The translations under genes were made by a program, and so were the position numbers. The notes under the pieces were generated by a model. That model had not been told where the DNA came from and searched no databases. It saw nothing but the letters and a program-made list of their open reading frames with translations. Below, one piece after another: positions 22,339-35,490 of a stretch of DNA of 64,000 nucleotides (position 1 is its first letter; each line of letters opens with the position of its first letter). Source of the stretch: Combretum micranthum (lineage: Eukaryota > Streptophyta > Magnoliopsida > Myrtales > Combretaceae); NCBI GenBank assembly GCA_024138025.1, contig JAMXBD010000394.1, positions 682,001 to 746,000 on the forward strand, in the 5' to 3' direction.

Positions 22339-24338
22339 GTAAAGTGTAATGAAGGTTTCATGCATCAAATGAACTTCCATAAGCTTAAAAGCTTAGGATG
22401 ATGATGCCAAAAATGAAATCTTTCTCTTCTCCACTTTTATTATCTTGTATTATAATGATTTTCTTGTTTAAAGTTGATATATATTGTAGATCTAACTTTC
22501 TATAGCTTTGATTTTTGTTTATGCCATAGATCTTATATTTAAGTTGTTATTTTTGTTATTCCTTATGACTTATGCATAGATCTAGCATCTACATGTCTAT
22601 CTTAGTGATTCATGCATGTAAAACTAGTTTAGAAAACTAGATCTAAAGTTTTGAGTTCATAGATGCATTAGATCTTTGTTTATGTTCATGAACAACTTGC
22701 TATAGCTTGATGATGGTAGGAAAGTTGTAGGAAACTCAAGATCTATTTTATTTTCAACAAAAATCAATTTTGCAAATTCGGATGAAAATGGAACCATATT
22801 TAGAAAAGTGGTTTTTCAACTTCAAAATGTGTATTTTTCATTTAAAATGAAGGGCTTAGGGTATAGATACCATAAATGAAAGATTTTGATAAGTGAAGTT
22901 TAGATCCATGATGTTTATAGCTTATTACCATGCATTTGTTTTATGTTTATGTTCATATTAAGTATAGATCTTAGTTATGAACTCAAACAAAATTGTGAAA
23001 TTCGTATTTTGGCAAGACCCATATTTAAAAACTACTTTTCAAGTGTCAAATGTAATTTTTACATAAGAAAATGAAGGCTTAATATATATATAGCATCAAG
23101 ACTTCATTTTATATGGTTCAAAGATGATTTTCAAAGATTAATTTTCAAAACAAAGTTCTATTCTCGGATTTTGGCCAAGGCCTAGTGTAAAAACATGTTT
23201 TCCAACTCAAAAATAAAGTTTTTATTCAAGAAATGAAGGGCTCTTAAGATATGATATGTAAGGAATGGATTTTCATAAGTTTAGATAGGTTTTATCAAAA
23301 GATATGTCCAAAAATGAATTTTGTAAATTCGGATCCCAACCAAGACCAATTTTTAAAACCTATTTATCAACATCAAAACTCATGTTTTATGTGAAAAATG
23401 AAGTGTATAGGTAATAGGTATCATTAAGTAGTGTTTTTATAAGTTGAAATGAGTTTTGATGAGATTAATGTATAAAACAAGAAATAGAATCAAGATGAGA
23501 AAATTTTGAGTTAGTAACAATTTGTGAAATTCGTAATTTTGAGTGAAGGCCATAAGAAACCTATTATCCAAGTTCAAAATGAAAGTTTTATGTATTAAAT
23601 GAAGTCCTTAAGTAATAGGTATCATAAGGTCTTAAATTTTAATGCATTAAACAAGTTTTCCCCAAATGAATCATTCAACAAGTGGATTTTCTAAAATTCG
23701 GATTTTTGAGTAAATCATATTGGAAAATATATTTACAAAGTGTAAAATGGGAATTTTTATGTAGAAATGAAGGTCATAAGTAATATATATAATGAAGACT
23801 CAATTTTGAAAAAATAATTATATTTTCTTAAGTAACAAATCCAAAACAAATGGAAATGATAAAAGTTAGAAAACTAGATTTTTCATAAGTAAGTTGTCAT
23901 TATGGTCTTGCAAAATAAAAAGTTATAAAATTTCCTTTTAGTAAAATCATCAAGATCATGCATGCAATAGGCTCATCTCATGTCATTCATGTTAGGAAAT
24001 CACTCATATTGCATGTATAGTTAAGTTATATAGTAGGAACATTTCAAACATTTACAAAACTATTTTTCGGAAATTGAAATTGTTGCTGACCTAATCTGAT
24101 CCGAACTTTTCGAAGCTTCAAAGTTTTCAAAACTTAAATAATATTAGAATTAGATAGATCTTTCGAAGTAGATAGAAATCGATATATAATTTGCGAGATT
24201 CCGAGTTAAAATGACCAAGTTATGGCCGTTTTAAGTTGGAATTCCGCTTAGGACGAGAATTACGAATTTGATAGTTCGTATAAGATCGTTGGATTAGTTT
24301 GAGTTGAAATACTTATTAGAGTATTTCTTCCTTTTTAG

Positions 24339-24405
24339 GAGATCTCGAATCGAGATTCCCTACCACCGGATTACTATTACTAGAAGACCGTGATCCAATG
24401 GCCGA
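24339..24405 (+). other. candidate LTR exon 2 with ATG before the donor
   Basis: It lies between TTTTTAG and GTGAGTTTT. The L-P-P-D-Y-Y-Y-TAG frame is still readable but is two bases out of register with the other copies upstream of it. ATG GCC GA (24398-24405) precedes the donor. In this copy the ATG frame continues across the junction into 25086-25170. Confidence 0.45.
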
Positions 24406-25085
24406 GTGAGTTTTCTCCTTGTTTTGTTACCTTGATTGTGATTGTAGTTAGTTGCATTAGAATTATAGGAACAAGATAAAAATCGATATGAATGGGGATG
24501 GGATATATGATGAGACTGTGATGAATGTATGCCAAAGAATACTAAAGCATATCGAAACCACGATTTGATTGGATAACTGCACCGTTCATATTATTCTGTT
24601 ATATGTATGATATTGGTTGGTCACTCTAAAGAATGTATAAATATTTTGTCCTAAACAAAAATTAAATTGGTCATGCATCACATCGGACATATTGCATTTG
24701 GTAGCATGCTACTCCTACGCAGGTCGATCGGTATGGTCCGTTGTTGCCTCGTTTGGATAACGAGCCCGGTGCCAGAGCTCATTCAGGGGTACTAAGGCGC
24801 ATGTGGATGCATTCTTGGATGAGCCTAGCCGAGTCGAGTGCTAAGAGCCGAGGGCTTGGGGACTAGATGCGGTCGTGTAGACTCAATACCATTCCTAACC
24901 CAAGATACGGAGGGCGTAAATCCGTTCTGTGTGTGGGTTCCGGATACCCACGCATAATTGCTTGCTCACGTGTTTGTTCATGCATAGCATATGATTGACT
25001 AATACTTGTTTGTTATGGTACGGAATTAAGGGAATTCTCACTAAGCTAGTGTAGCTTATACCCCAATAGTTGTTTAAATGAGCAG

Positions 25086-25170
25086 GTTATTTCAAGAATG
25101 CAAAGTGGGGACCGAATTGGTTGGAGCCGGGAATGACTCCGGGATTTCGGCAAAGAGCGCGAATGTTTGA
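25086..25170 (+). other. candidate LTR exon 3
   Basis: It follows GAGCAG. Joined to 24405 it keeps the ATG frame of exon 2 open for 27 codons to TGA, about 30 residues in all. The equivalent segment at 180-264 is the same length. Confidence 0.4.
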
Positions 25171-25485
25171 AGTTACCAGCTAGATTTATTATTTGCCTTG
25201 TAATAGTTTTACGTAGTAGAATCTTTTGATGAAGTGTAATTGAAGTTTAATGAGTTTATTATGAAGTATAGTGATTTGTATCTGAAGTATAGTAAATTTG
25301 TATTTCCTTTACATTGTTACTCAAGCTATATCAACGTAAAATGTATTACTCCGATGAGTCTCCTCCATGTGTTAGACTCCTTGTACATAGTATGGAAGCC
25401 TTCGCGTGACTGAGGTGGTCATTCTTAGGCTTTAATATTGTGTACGGCAGACTGCCACGTTCAGGGTACCCTTCGGGGCGTGACA

Positions 25486-27465
25486 CTAAGTTCTTATAAA
25501 TTTTTAGATTTAAAGAATTTAGGTAACCTTCATCTTAGGAAATCATTTCATGCCATTATTTAACTAATAAATTTGCTACACTTGGTCACAATTATTTGTT
25601 CTAAGGATTTTTCTTAGGAAATTTCCATTTACTCTAAAGAAAAATTGACCCTTACATTAACTATATCCTAAGGCCTTTATTTCCCTAATTAAATCTTCAT
25701 TTGTAAGCTTATAATGAGTCTTATACTAGGGTGGGTCCAAAAATTCAAATTTTTGCAAAACTCATTCTTAAGTGGATTCATTTAAGAAAAAATGTATTTT
25801 ATACTTAGAACTTTAGGTATTTATTTTATCTATACCCTAAGGACTTTATTTTTTAAGAAAATACCCTATTTGAGGTTGGAAATTTAGTGTTTTCTAGCCA
25901 TCTATTGATTATTACGATATTTGCTTACAAGACTTTCAACTCAAGATTTCTATTTGACTTCATCTCTTGTTTCTAATATTTTCTTTGGTAAAAACTCCTT
26001 TAGACTCATGAAAATTATCACTAAACATCATCTATCACCTATAGGCTTCATTTTTCTTGTAAAACACATGTTTTGAAGTTGATAAAAGGGTTTTTAAACT
26101 AGGTTTTCCATGTCATCCGAATTTACCCTATTCCATTCCTTGAAAAGAGTTTTCCTTTTTGGTTTCGTTAACTCATCTGCCTATAGATCTATATACTTGC
26201 AAGATTATTTACGCAAGACAAAAGTCTTAATGACCATTAATGCACAAAAACTCAAAATATAGATGAGATCTTAAATGCCTACATGAATATGAATGGTAAA
26301 ATGATAGATCTACTATCTTAAATGCTTAAATAGGTTTTGAAAACATAAAAACTAATTTTTTATGGAAGTTCTTTTGTTCAAAACAACTTTTTGATGGATG
26401 ATCATGAAGCTCATGGCATGAAAGCTTGTTTAAATGCAAGATCTACTTTGTGATGGTTTGGTATTCTTGTATTGATATTTCCTTGTCCCTAGCAAGAGCT
26501 CATAGGGATCTTTAAGTGGAAATACTCAAGAATATCCTTGCCATTACAAGGATCTAAGGGTAAAAGAAGCAAAGTTCTTTTACTTAAGGTAAAAATAGAA
26601 GACAAATGGAAAGAAAAAAAAAAGTTTTGTGTGTGTGTGTGTGTATGGAGCATGAAGCTCACGGCAAGGGAGTGGGGGAGGAGAGAAAAATGAGAGCTTT
26701 TTACCTTTTAGGAAATTTGAAATGAGAAGAATGAAGTGAGAGAGAGAAAAAGTAGTTTATATATAAAGTGAAATTAGGTTAAATGAGATAAAATAAGTAA
26801 AAAAAAAATTACACAATGGAGCTCAATTGGGGGGAATCACGTCGGCCATGCTATGAAGGGAAGGGACTTGATTTTGATTTAACTGGTTTTGATAGATTTG
26901 TGTATTAAATGTCATAATTTGTAATAATTATTTAGAGACAATTAAGTCTTGGAAAAGAAAGTGTAATTGAGTGTTTGTAAGGATATAAGAGTAGGGTGTG
27001 GCTTGTGAGTGTAGTAGGTTGTACTTGTGAATAGTAATGAATAGTAATTAAGACAACTTAATTACCGATAGTAAGAAAATACGAATAAAAAGGCTGTAAC
27101 TGTATTTTTCATAAACTAAAAAATTATGAAATTTATATTTTTGAAATCCTTATTTAATTTCGAGTCAAATGAGTATTCATGAGTAAATCTTTGAAATTCG
27201 AGTTCTGAGGCATGTTTTCCTGTAACGGGTCTCGGGAAGGCCCGGAATCGAAATTTTCTCAAAATCTGATCTTTTCTTGGTTTGAAATATATTCAAGAAC
27301 TATATTCAAGATTAATTTTTCTTAAAAAAAATTTCTTAATTGGAAACCGAGGAAAAGCCGGATTCAGGGTTCTTAGGTCTCATTCCCATCTTAAACTATT
27401 CCAGTTTAGGGTTTTGGTTTCTGGTTCTCGAGTTATCTTGGTTACTAGAAAAATCGGGGTTTACA
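25486..27465 (-). repeat. truncated minus-sense LTR, second part
   Basis: It resumes at the ctaag duplication and ends GGGGTTTACA, the sense start TGTAAACCCC of this family. It includes a GT microsatellite (26628-26644). There is no coding sequence beyond the leader-like stretch near 26550-26700. Confidence 0.8.
26628..26644. repeat. GT microsatellite
   Basis: Uninterrupted GT run of about 17 bases. The LTR at 45547 has a TG run at the corresponding place (48107-48130). Confidence 0.9.
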
Positions 27466-30400
27466 TGACTCACTACGTGATATGCATGTACAGTTTATTC
27501 ATATAATCGTGGTATGTTAATTATATAGGTTAAGAGCGATCATAGAGAATTTCATACAATTCAAGTCTATGCTAGCTCATGCAATGATTTTACAATAAGT
27601 CTCGCCTTGATATACTTATCATTTATTAAACCAATATTATATCATAACTCATCACAATTTTATCTTTTCCTAATTCTAGTGTAACTAGCTACAAGCACAA
27701 GCAAGGTAACAAAATAAGAGGAAAACTTACTTGGCCATTGGATCACCGTCTCTTAGTATAAGTAATCCGGTGGTAGGAATCGTCGATTTTGGGGTTACCT
27801 AAAAAGGAAGAAATACCCAAATGAGTATTTCAACTCAAAACTAATCAACTCTATCTCATACAAACTATCAAATTCGTGATTCTCATCCTACGCGGGAATT
27901 CTAACTTAAAACGGCCATAACTTGGTCATTTTAACTCGAAATTTAGCAAATTATATACCAATTTCTATCTACTTCGAAAGATCTATCTAATTCTAATATC
28001 ATATTTAAGTTTTGAAAACTTTGAAGCTTCGAAAAGATCTGATTAATTCAGATCGGTAGTGAAAACAATTTAAGAAAATTGATTTTGTGAAAGTTCATGA
28101 AGTTTCTACTATCCAAAGCAAGTATACATGAAATATGAACAAGTTACTATCATAAATGATATGTCATGACATATATATGTAAATTTTCTTGATGATATTT
28201 AATAAAAATTTTAGAAAACTTTTTCCTTGTAAGACTTTATGAAAAATCAACTTTAAAAGGCTAGTTTTGTATTCTTGACAATTTCCACTTGTTTTTAGAA
28301 AAATTCTTTGATAAAATTTATTTATTCTTGTGAAAATTAAGTCCTCATTATGTATATTCCTTAAGGCCTTTTTTTTCATTAAATATTCCCATTTTACACT
28401 TTGTAAACATGTTTTTAAAATTGGTTCATCCCAAAATCTGAATTTGTAAAAATTGTTTTTGTGGTGATTCCTTTGAGTAAACTCATTTGATACTTAAAAA
28501 CTTAAGGCTCAACTATACCTAGCCACTAAGGACTTCATTTCTTTAATAAAACTTCAATTTTGAGTTGGGAAAGTAAGTGTTTTCATGCCATTACTCCATT
28601 ATTACGAATTTCTTAAAATGACAAGCAATTCAAATTTTCCCACTTTACTTCTACTCCTTCTTCTACATGTTTTTCTTAGCAAATCCCATCTTAACTTATA
28701 AAAATCATTGCTTGATGATATCTATGACCTATACTCTTCATTTCACATATAAAACACAAGTTTTGGAGTTGATAAAAGGGTTTTTAAGACATGGTCTTAA
28801 AACCATCCGAATTTCACAAAGTTGGGAATAAAACTAAAATTTTATACTTTGTAATCTCTTCATATTTTGAGAATCTCTACTAGTAGATCTACCATTTACT
28901 TATCAAAAAAATCTCCTATTGATACCTATTCCATAAGCCTTTCATTTTTGTAAACAAATCCTTCATTTTTGTGTTGAAAAATGGGTTTCCAAAATTGGTC
29001 TTGGTTGAGATCTAAATTTACAAAATTTGTTTTTGGACATATCTTTTGATAAAATCTATCTAAACTTATGAAAAACCATCCCTTACATATCCTATCATAA
29101 GAGCCTTCCATTTCATGAATAAAAACTTCATTTTTGAGTTGGAAAACATGTTTTTAAGTTATGCCTTTGTCTAGATCCGAAAATAGAATTTTATTTTGAA
29201 AAATAATCTTTGAAAATCACCTTTGAAACTATACAAAATGAAGTCTTGATGATATAACCCATTAAGCTTTCATTATTCAAGTAAGACTTCCATTTTGACA
29301 CTTGGAAAGTGGTTTTTAAATATGGGTCTTACCTAGATACGAATTTCACCATTTTTATTTGAGTTCAAAACCAAGATCTACACTTACTATGAACATAAAT
29401 ATAAAAGAAATCCGTTGTAGTAAACTATAAACTCATAGATCTAAACATAAACATAAGCAAAGTTACATAAAAGTTAGATCTACAAAATATAACTACTTTT
29501 AGTAAGAAAATAATAATAATACGAGAGAATAATCATTGATAAGAGGAGTGCTTCATTTTGGCATCATCATCCTTAGCTTTTAAGCATATGGAAAGTCATT
29601 TAATGCATGAAACTCTCACTATACTTTACCTACATCAACTATGGAAGCTTTGGACTGGATAAGAGTTTTATCAAAGGATCTTGTAAGAACAAGAACAAAA
29701 GAAGAGAAAGAGAGGAAAAATAGAGAGGAAAAGTGTAAGGAATGGTAAAGGTTTGATGTGTGAATGAGAGAGAAAGATAGAATGAGTTTAAAGAGACTTT
29801 AATGAATTAAAAAATAAATAAATGGGCAGCAATTATTCCTTATGGTTGGCTTGAAATGGAGAGGAGAGAGGGAGAGGAATTTGGTTGGTTTTTGACTTGA
29901 AATTGTAATGTGTAATTAATGGTACGTGTAGCTTCTTGAAGAAGGATTGAAATATGGTTATTTTAATTAATTTTTGGAGTATTTCAAAGGAGAAGGCGGC
30001 CAAAAAGAAGTCAAAATCTACCATGAAGTGATGAGTGAAGTGTAGAAAGATTGAAGTAAAAAGAAATATGTGCAAAGATATACTTAAAGGTATGGGTTTG
30101 CAAGAGTACTTTCTTAATAAATAAAATAAAAATAAGAAAAAAAAATAGAAAATGTATTCCAAATTTTTGTAGCATATTTTTCATAATTAAAATAAGATAA
30201 TTTTATTTATTTATTTTAGTGAATTATCAAATAAGTTACTGATATAATCAAAATACGCGAATATGAGTTATAAATGATATTTTTATAATCCGAAAAATTC
30301 TAAAAAATTATATTATGAAAATAAAAATATTTTTTAATTATTAAATTAATTTTTTTATTTTTAGTATCGAGTCTTTAATAGAAACTGATCCCGTAAAAAC

Positions 30401-31288
30401 CCGCAACGAACTAATTTTTAGAAAAACACAATTTTCTATGATATATAAAATATTTATCTAAACATATATGGGTTTACGAGAATAATAAAATTGTGAAATG
30501 AATAGTAGTGAATAGTGCAAAAGACTAGTTAATTACTAGTAATAAAGAAATATGAATATAATCGCAAATTCAGATATTTTTAGTTATCAAAAAATTATAA
30601 AATTGATATTTTTGAAATCCTTATGAAAATACGAGTCTAACGGTATTAATGGTATATTTTTTATATCTCGAGCCCCAAGACACGCTTTTCAAAGTTTATA
30701 TCTGAACGGGTTCGAAATAGGTCAAAAATTTACCAATCTGATATTTTTAAGCAATCTTATATTACTACGAGTTACTCTACACACTTAAACTACACCTTGG
30801 CCTCTTGGATTAAGAACGCGAGATTGCCGGACTATAACTACTATATTCCACTTAGGGTTCCTGGTGATTTTCCGGTTTAGATCTTTACTATTTGGAAACT
30901 GAGTGTTTATGTTTATACAACACATTTAGTTTGAGAAATTTATTTTAAATTTTATTTTTGTAAGTATTTAATATCTGTTAACGTTTTCAGAATTCTTGAA
31001 TTGGGTTTTATTTCCGAAGGTTAATCGTTATTTGCTTTTTAATAATTTGTTTTTGGGTTCTATATCACCCAATTTTGCAAGTCAAAGTTACGTATAGAAT
31101 TTATCATACGTAGTGGTTCTGGATTTAAAGACTGTTGAGTTTTTTTTTTATTTTATTTTAAGGATTCTCATTTCTCAAGATTAAGAAATTTCTAGATTCA
31201 TTCGTGATTTAGGACTAGTTGAAGTTCGGTTTTAATTTGGAGTCATTTTTAGAGTTTATTTTGGAATTATTTACTGAAATTTTCCTTA
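27466..31288 (-). repeat. minus-sense LTR, truncated at its sense 3' end
   Basis: It starts inside the region between exons 2 and 3 and runs back to a sense-start region matching the LTR at 14866 in inverse orientation (gaaattttcc at its end). The preceding LTR seems to have inserted into it. The final TGTAAGCC bases are lost or displaced by the next insertion. Confidence 0.75.
27731..27798 (-). other. candidate LTR exon 2
   Basis: It lies between TTTTTAG and GTAAGT. The L-P-P-D-Y-L-Y-TAA tail is present, but a one-base loss upstream takes it out of register. ATG GCC AA precedes the donor. Confidence 0.4.
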
Positions 31289-32492
31289 TGAAAGCTTTTA
31301 AGAATTATAATCAATCATAAGATATGCAACATACCCCCTATCTTGTTCCATCCTAAACCCTAAATTTTCATATAAAGATATATTGATTAATGAATCATTC
31401 ACACCTTGCACTGCATGAACCTTCTATTAAACTAATTACTCCATCAAGCTAATCAATTTCTAATCTTGCATGAATTAGTAGAAACCTCTTCTAAACTAAT
31501 ATCAATACAAGATTGCATTAGAGATCCTAGTTCATAAACAAATATTAAGTCTTTATTGCAGGAAATCAAAGTTTCTCTATCTCTAGATGAAACACGTGAC
31601 TTTCCTATTCATGAATATCTAACTTACTAGATAAAACCTCTTCCATCTAATAAGAATCATGCATGTAATTAACTTTGCGCGTAAATCAATCACAAAAAAA
31701 TTATAATACATGAATAGATGCAAAAGTATGAACATTCTAATTAATCAAGGCAATTCAATTCATATTGGGTTTAGGTTTCATAAGATTTAGGGTTAGGAAT
31801 ATACCTCTATGGAGTTTACAAGAAAAACACAATATCTAAAGGAGTATAATAGAAACATGATGTAAAAATTACAACCCTTGAATGATCTTGTGATAATCTA
31901 TGATGTCCAAATAATCTTTCTCTTCCAAGTGCGTCTTTTCACTCCTAGGGTTCCAAATATGCGGTCCAAGATCCCAAATAAATCAACAAGGTAGCTATTT
32001 ATAGTATAGGGAAAAGTCATGTGCGCATGGGGGTTCTGCATGGTCGTGTTTGGGGCCGTGCACAAGGAGAAAAATGGATTTTTGACATCTTTAAGTTTTG
32101 CATGGCCTTCTATATGGCCATGCACGAGGTTGTGCAGAACTCTAAATCTTCTTTTTCTTCTTGGATCGAGTTATTTGCTTTTGCACTACCTTGTGCACTC
32201 CTTGTGCAGCTGCTAGGGCATGAATTAAGATACTTGCTGGTCACCTTTTTTCCCTTTGCACAAGCATCTAAATGGCCATGCATGAACCTTGTGCACACTT
32301 GAAAATCATCACTTTGTAGCCTTTGTTAAATCTTTCCTTTTTTTTTGCTCAAATCATCCATAAATCTTCCAAATGAGTACTTGAACCCTGAAAAACAAAT
32401 ATTCAACACTTAAGTATCATTCTCTTAAGAATTTCACATAAATTAATGCAAAGTTATATCAATTGAGTATAGAAAATATGGGTCTTTTAACA
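31289..32492 (-). repeat. probable Athila-like solo LTR
   Basis: The sense strand starts TGTTAAAAGACCC and ends near GCTTTCA. A TATA box (CTATAAATAG, minus strand near 31995) is followed by a leader with aaccctagg. A TTTCAGGGTTCAAG block recalls TTTCAGGTTTATAAAG in the LTR at 58366. There is no adjoining primer site, and the target duplication is unclear (cttat/tttat), so the limits are approximate. Confidence 0.45.
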
Positions 32493-35460
32493 TTTATCAA
32501 TCAATTACGTATTGGGCTTACCCCGCTAATCACTCATTTTAGTTTAGCCTTATGCTTGAGTGTTAAATTGCTTAAGGTTTCCCATTGAGAAACTTTAAAC
32601 ACTAAGGGCAAAACTTTTCTTTTTAGGACATTGATTTAATATTGGGGAATTTTTTTTCAACTATGGGGCAAATAATTCTTAAACTTGGCAGATACCTTTC
32701 AAATTGGGTTAAATGATTTTCATGCTCCTATAGATGATTTTCATACCAAGGTTAGTTATCTCATTTTGAATTGTCTAGTAAAAAAGGACTCCCTTACACT
32801 CTCATAGGCTTATTTTCACACATTTGACTTGGATTCCAAAAATTATGGTCTGGCTTGTAAGTGATACATATCGGTCAATCTATTAGGTCTTTTCCAGATC
32901 GTAATATAGGCTTTTGGTTTTTATCTTTAATAAAAAGAGATACCATATGCAGGTAATTTTGAAATTTATTTTCAACACCTCCTGGGCTTACAAGTCAAGA
33001 ACCTTAAGAAAAACTAATAATGTGCTTGTCCTTAGTTTCAAGAGCGTTAATAAATCAACTCCTATGATATGAAGAGTCTCGAAAAGGGTTGGTGATGAGG
33101 GTGGGCCTATGATATAAATTATTATAGATTTTGGACTTTGTGTTTTGATGGGTTTTGGTGGTCTTGAGCTTTGAGCATACGCTTGTAGTTTTAGGCATAA
33201 TCACCTCGCTTGATTATTCTTCATTTCTTTTCACTTTATTCTTGTACCTTTTCCCTCTTTCTTCTTTCTAATCCCTTTTTCTTCCTTTTTTTTTCTTCTT
33301 CTTCTTGTTTTTTCTTTTTTTTGGGACATGAATCGAAGGCGATTTATGCTTCTTCATCTTTCATTGAATGGCTTATAGCTCAAAGTGTATGGGTTGTGTA
33401 TGGTATTGAAGTAGAGACTCTTCTCCCTTTCAAATGAGATGAATTATTTATATCAATTGATTACTCTTGAATTGATACGACTAAGGCAAACACATATAAG
33501 TTAATCCTTTTCTTCCTTAATAACCCTTATCTTCTAATTGCCCCATTGTGGGGTACCCTGAAGTGGGGTGGTTCTTGACAGGGTTTTTTAAATACTTCTT
33601 TAAATGGCTCAAATGGTTAGCAAGGGGTAAGTGTGTTTAGGATATTGAAATGAATGCCTAATGTCACTTTGACCTAAGCATCAAATTCAAGGCGGACCTC
33701 CTTTAAGAAATGAGTCAATTTTCTCTCTTTAATATCGCTCTGCTCTCGAGTGTTTAGGGTTAGTGTTTAGGATTTTTTTTTTTTTGCCTCTTATCATTCT
33801 AGACATTTTTTCTAATGAGATATTTTTCTTGGTTATCAATCATCCATTCTTTCAATCTACCTCAAGATAATTCACTAAATGCCTCTTTTGTATTGGGCTT
33901 ATATCTTAGTGATTAAGCCCAACAAATGCCCCTAATTAGTAATTGATCAAGTCCTTTGGGTTGCCCCTTAATTTTGATTTAATTTTATTTGTAGTTTTCC
34001 TTTCGCTTAAAATGAGTGATCATTGGGGCAACAATTTGAAATATCAATACCCGTTAGCAATTTTCCTTTATCTATGTTTTTTTTTTAAAAACTTTTATTC
34101 TCTTTTTTTTGTTTTTAAATTTGTTAGAAAACAAGTTTGAAAAGCTTTTTTATTCTCTTTTTTTTTCAAATTTATTAGAAAATTATCTTCTAGAGATAAC
34201 AAAGCATTAATTATTGAAAGAATGATGGATATTTAAGAAAAAAAAGTATTTGAAAATCACATTTTATAATGATTATTTCTAACCTAAAGTGGGAATTTAT
34301 TTACAAAGATAATTCATTATTTTTTAATTTATTTCATTTTCTCTTCTTTTTTCATTTCAAAGCAAAAACTATTTTACAAATTAACAAGAATAATAAAAAA
34401 ATATGACCTTTTTTTATAAAAAATATTTACAAATGGAGATTAGAGAAAAATTGATATTTACAGAACGTAATGACAAAATTATAGATAAGAGAATGAAACA
34501 CATATGACAAAAAGTGATTCTAATGAAAGGACTTATAACTAAGGAAGAAATAACCTAAAGGATGATTAAAACTACTTACACCCTACAAATATTTACAAGT
34601 CTACTATATATACATATATATTACAACTTTTACATACATTCTTTATATTTACTTTATTATGATCTATTTAAAAAAAATAATACAGAATTAATGATAATTT
34701 TTCTTTTTTTTTAATCATAATCATCCACACTATTTTACATGAGCAAAAAAAAAAAAATCTTTCTTCTTTTTTTTTTGTTTAAGGACAATTTACAAGTTTA
34801 GCATTTTATTTTATTTTTTTAATTATATACAAATGACTATGTTAATAACAATAAGAATAAATTATTTACATACATATTATACATGCAAGTCACACGGATG
34901 CAGATTTAGGAGTTGACAACTAATTAATAATGGGACAATTTTGAAAATTTTCATTTCGGTTACAATCTTGGAAAAATAAAATGAGATAAATGATTTTCAA
35001 GGAGAGGATTTAAAAGAATTTGAAACTGTAACTCCTCAAGATATGCCCTATTATTATTTATTGTCAATCCACGTTCATGAATGCAACTAGGTAGGTTCTA
35101 AAGGTTCCCGGTTTAGTGGATTGTGAATCAACACTAAACCGGAGCGGGAGGTTTTTCATGAACCAGAGGGGGAAAAGCCCAGCCCCCAGATCTTACTAGC
35201 GACCTCCCTACTTAGGATCCTAACACGGTCTAGTCCTGACCATATCTAGCAGACATTTTTCATAAATTCGCCCCCAAAGATATCATTTGCCCCTATTCTC
35301 TCTCTCTTTTTTTTTTTTTTTTACCTACATCACTTAAAGAAATAGGTTAGTACAACTATTTATAAATTAATAATTATACAAATAATATACAAGAATGAGC
35401 ATAAAAGAAATAAAATTTAACTTTAAGAATCTCAAGTGGCTAGCCCTCTTAAAAATATGC
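32493..35460 (-). other. AT-rich noncoding leader of a probable Ogre/Tat-like element
   Basis: Nearly 3 kb with long T and A runs and no convincing ORF in either strand. Its right edge abuts a tRNA-Arg-type primer site, so it is best read as the untranslated leader of a minus-strand Ogre/Tat-like element. I see no gag domain in it. Confidence 0.4.
35107..35141. other. strong hairpin
   Basis: ccggtttagtg (35107-35117) pairs perfectly with cactaaaccgg (35131-35141). Inside, gatt and aatc can extend the stem, leaving a GTG loop and a two-base bulge. It lies about 330 bases inside the primer site of the Ogre/Tat-like element. Confidence 0.7.
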
Positions 35461-35478
35461 ATCTTAGTGGAGTCGCCA
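35461..35478 (-). other. primer binding site, Ogre/Tat type
   Basis: The minus strand reads TGGCGACTCCACTAAGAT, close to the TGGCGACTCCACTGGGGA primer site typical of Ogre/Tat elements. Confidence 0.55.
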
Positions 35479-35490
35479 AGCTATCGAGCC

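Larger units (their letters stand above)
20627..25485 (+). repeat. solo LTR, 4859 bp, TSD ctaag
   Basis: It starts TGTAAGCCCCGG and ends GGGGCGTGACA. The perfect duplication ctaag lies at 20622-20626 and 25486-25490. It is the longest LTR here. It has a pyrimidine-rich leader (about 22020-22338) ending at a GTAAAG donor, a long AT-rich intron-like stretch with repeated free copies of 'aaaatgaagg', then candidate exons at 24339-24405 and 25086-25170. A non-ATG open frame spans the leader. Confidence 0.94.

Noticed and set aside
32019..32302. Open frames on both strands around 32020-32300
   Set aside because: They overlap each other on opposite strands, lie in a probable LTR with a TATA box and have no recognisable domain.
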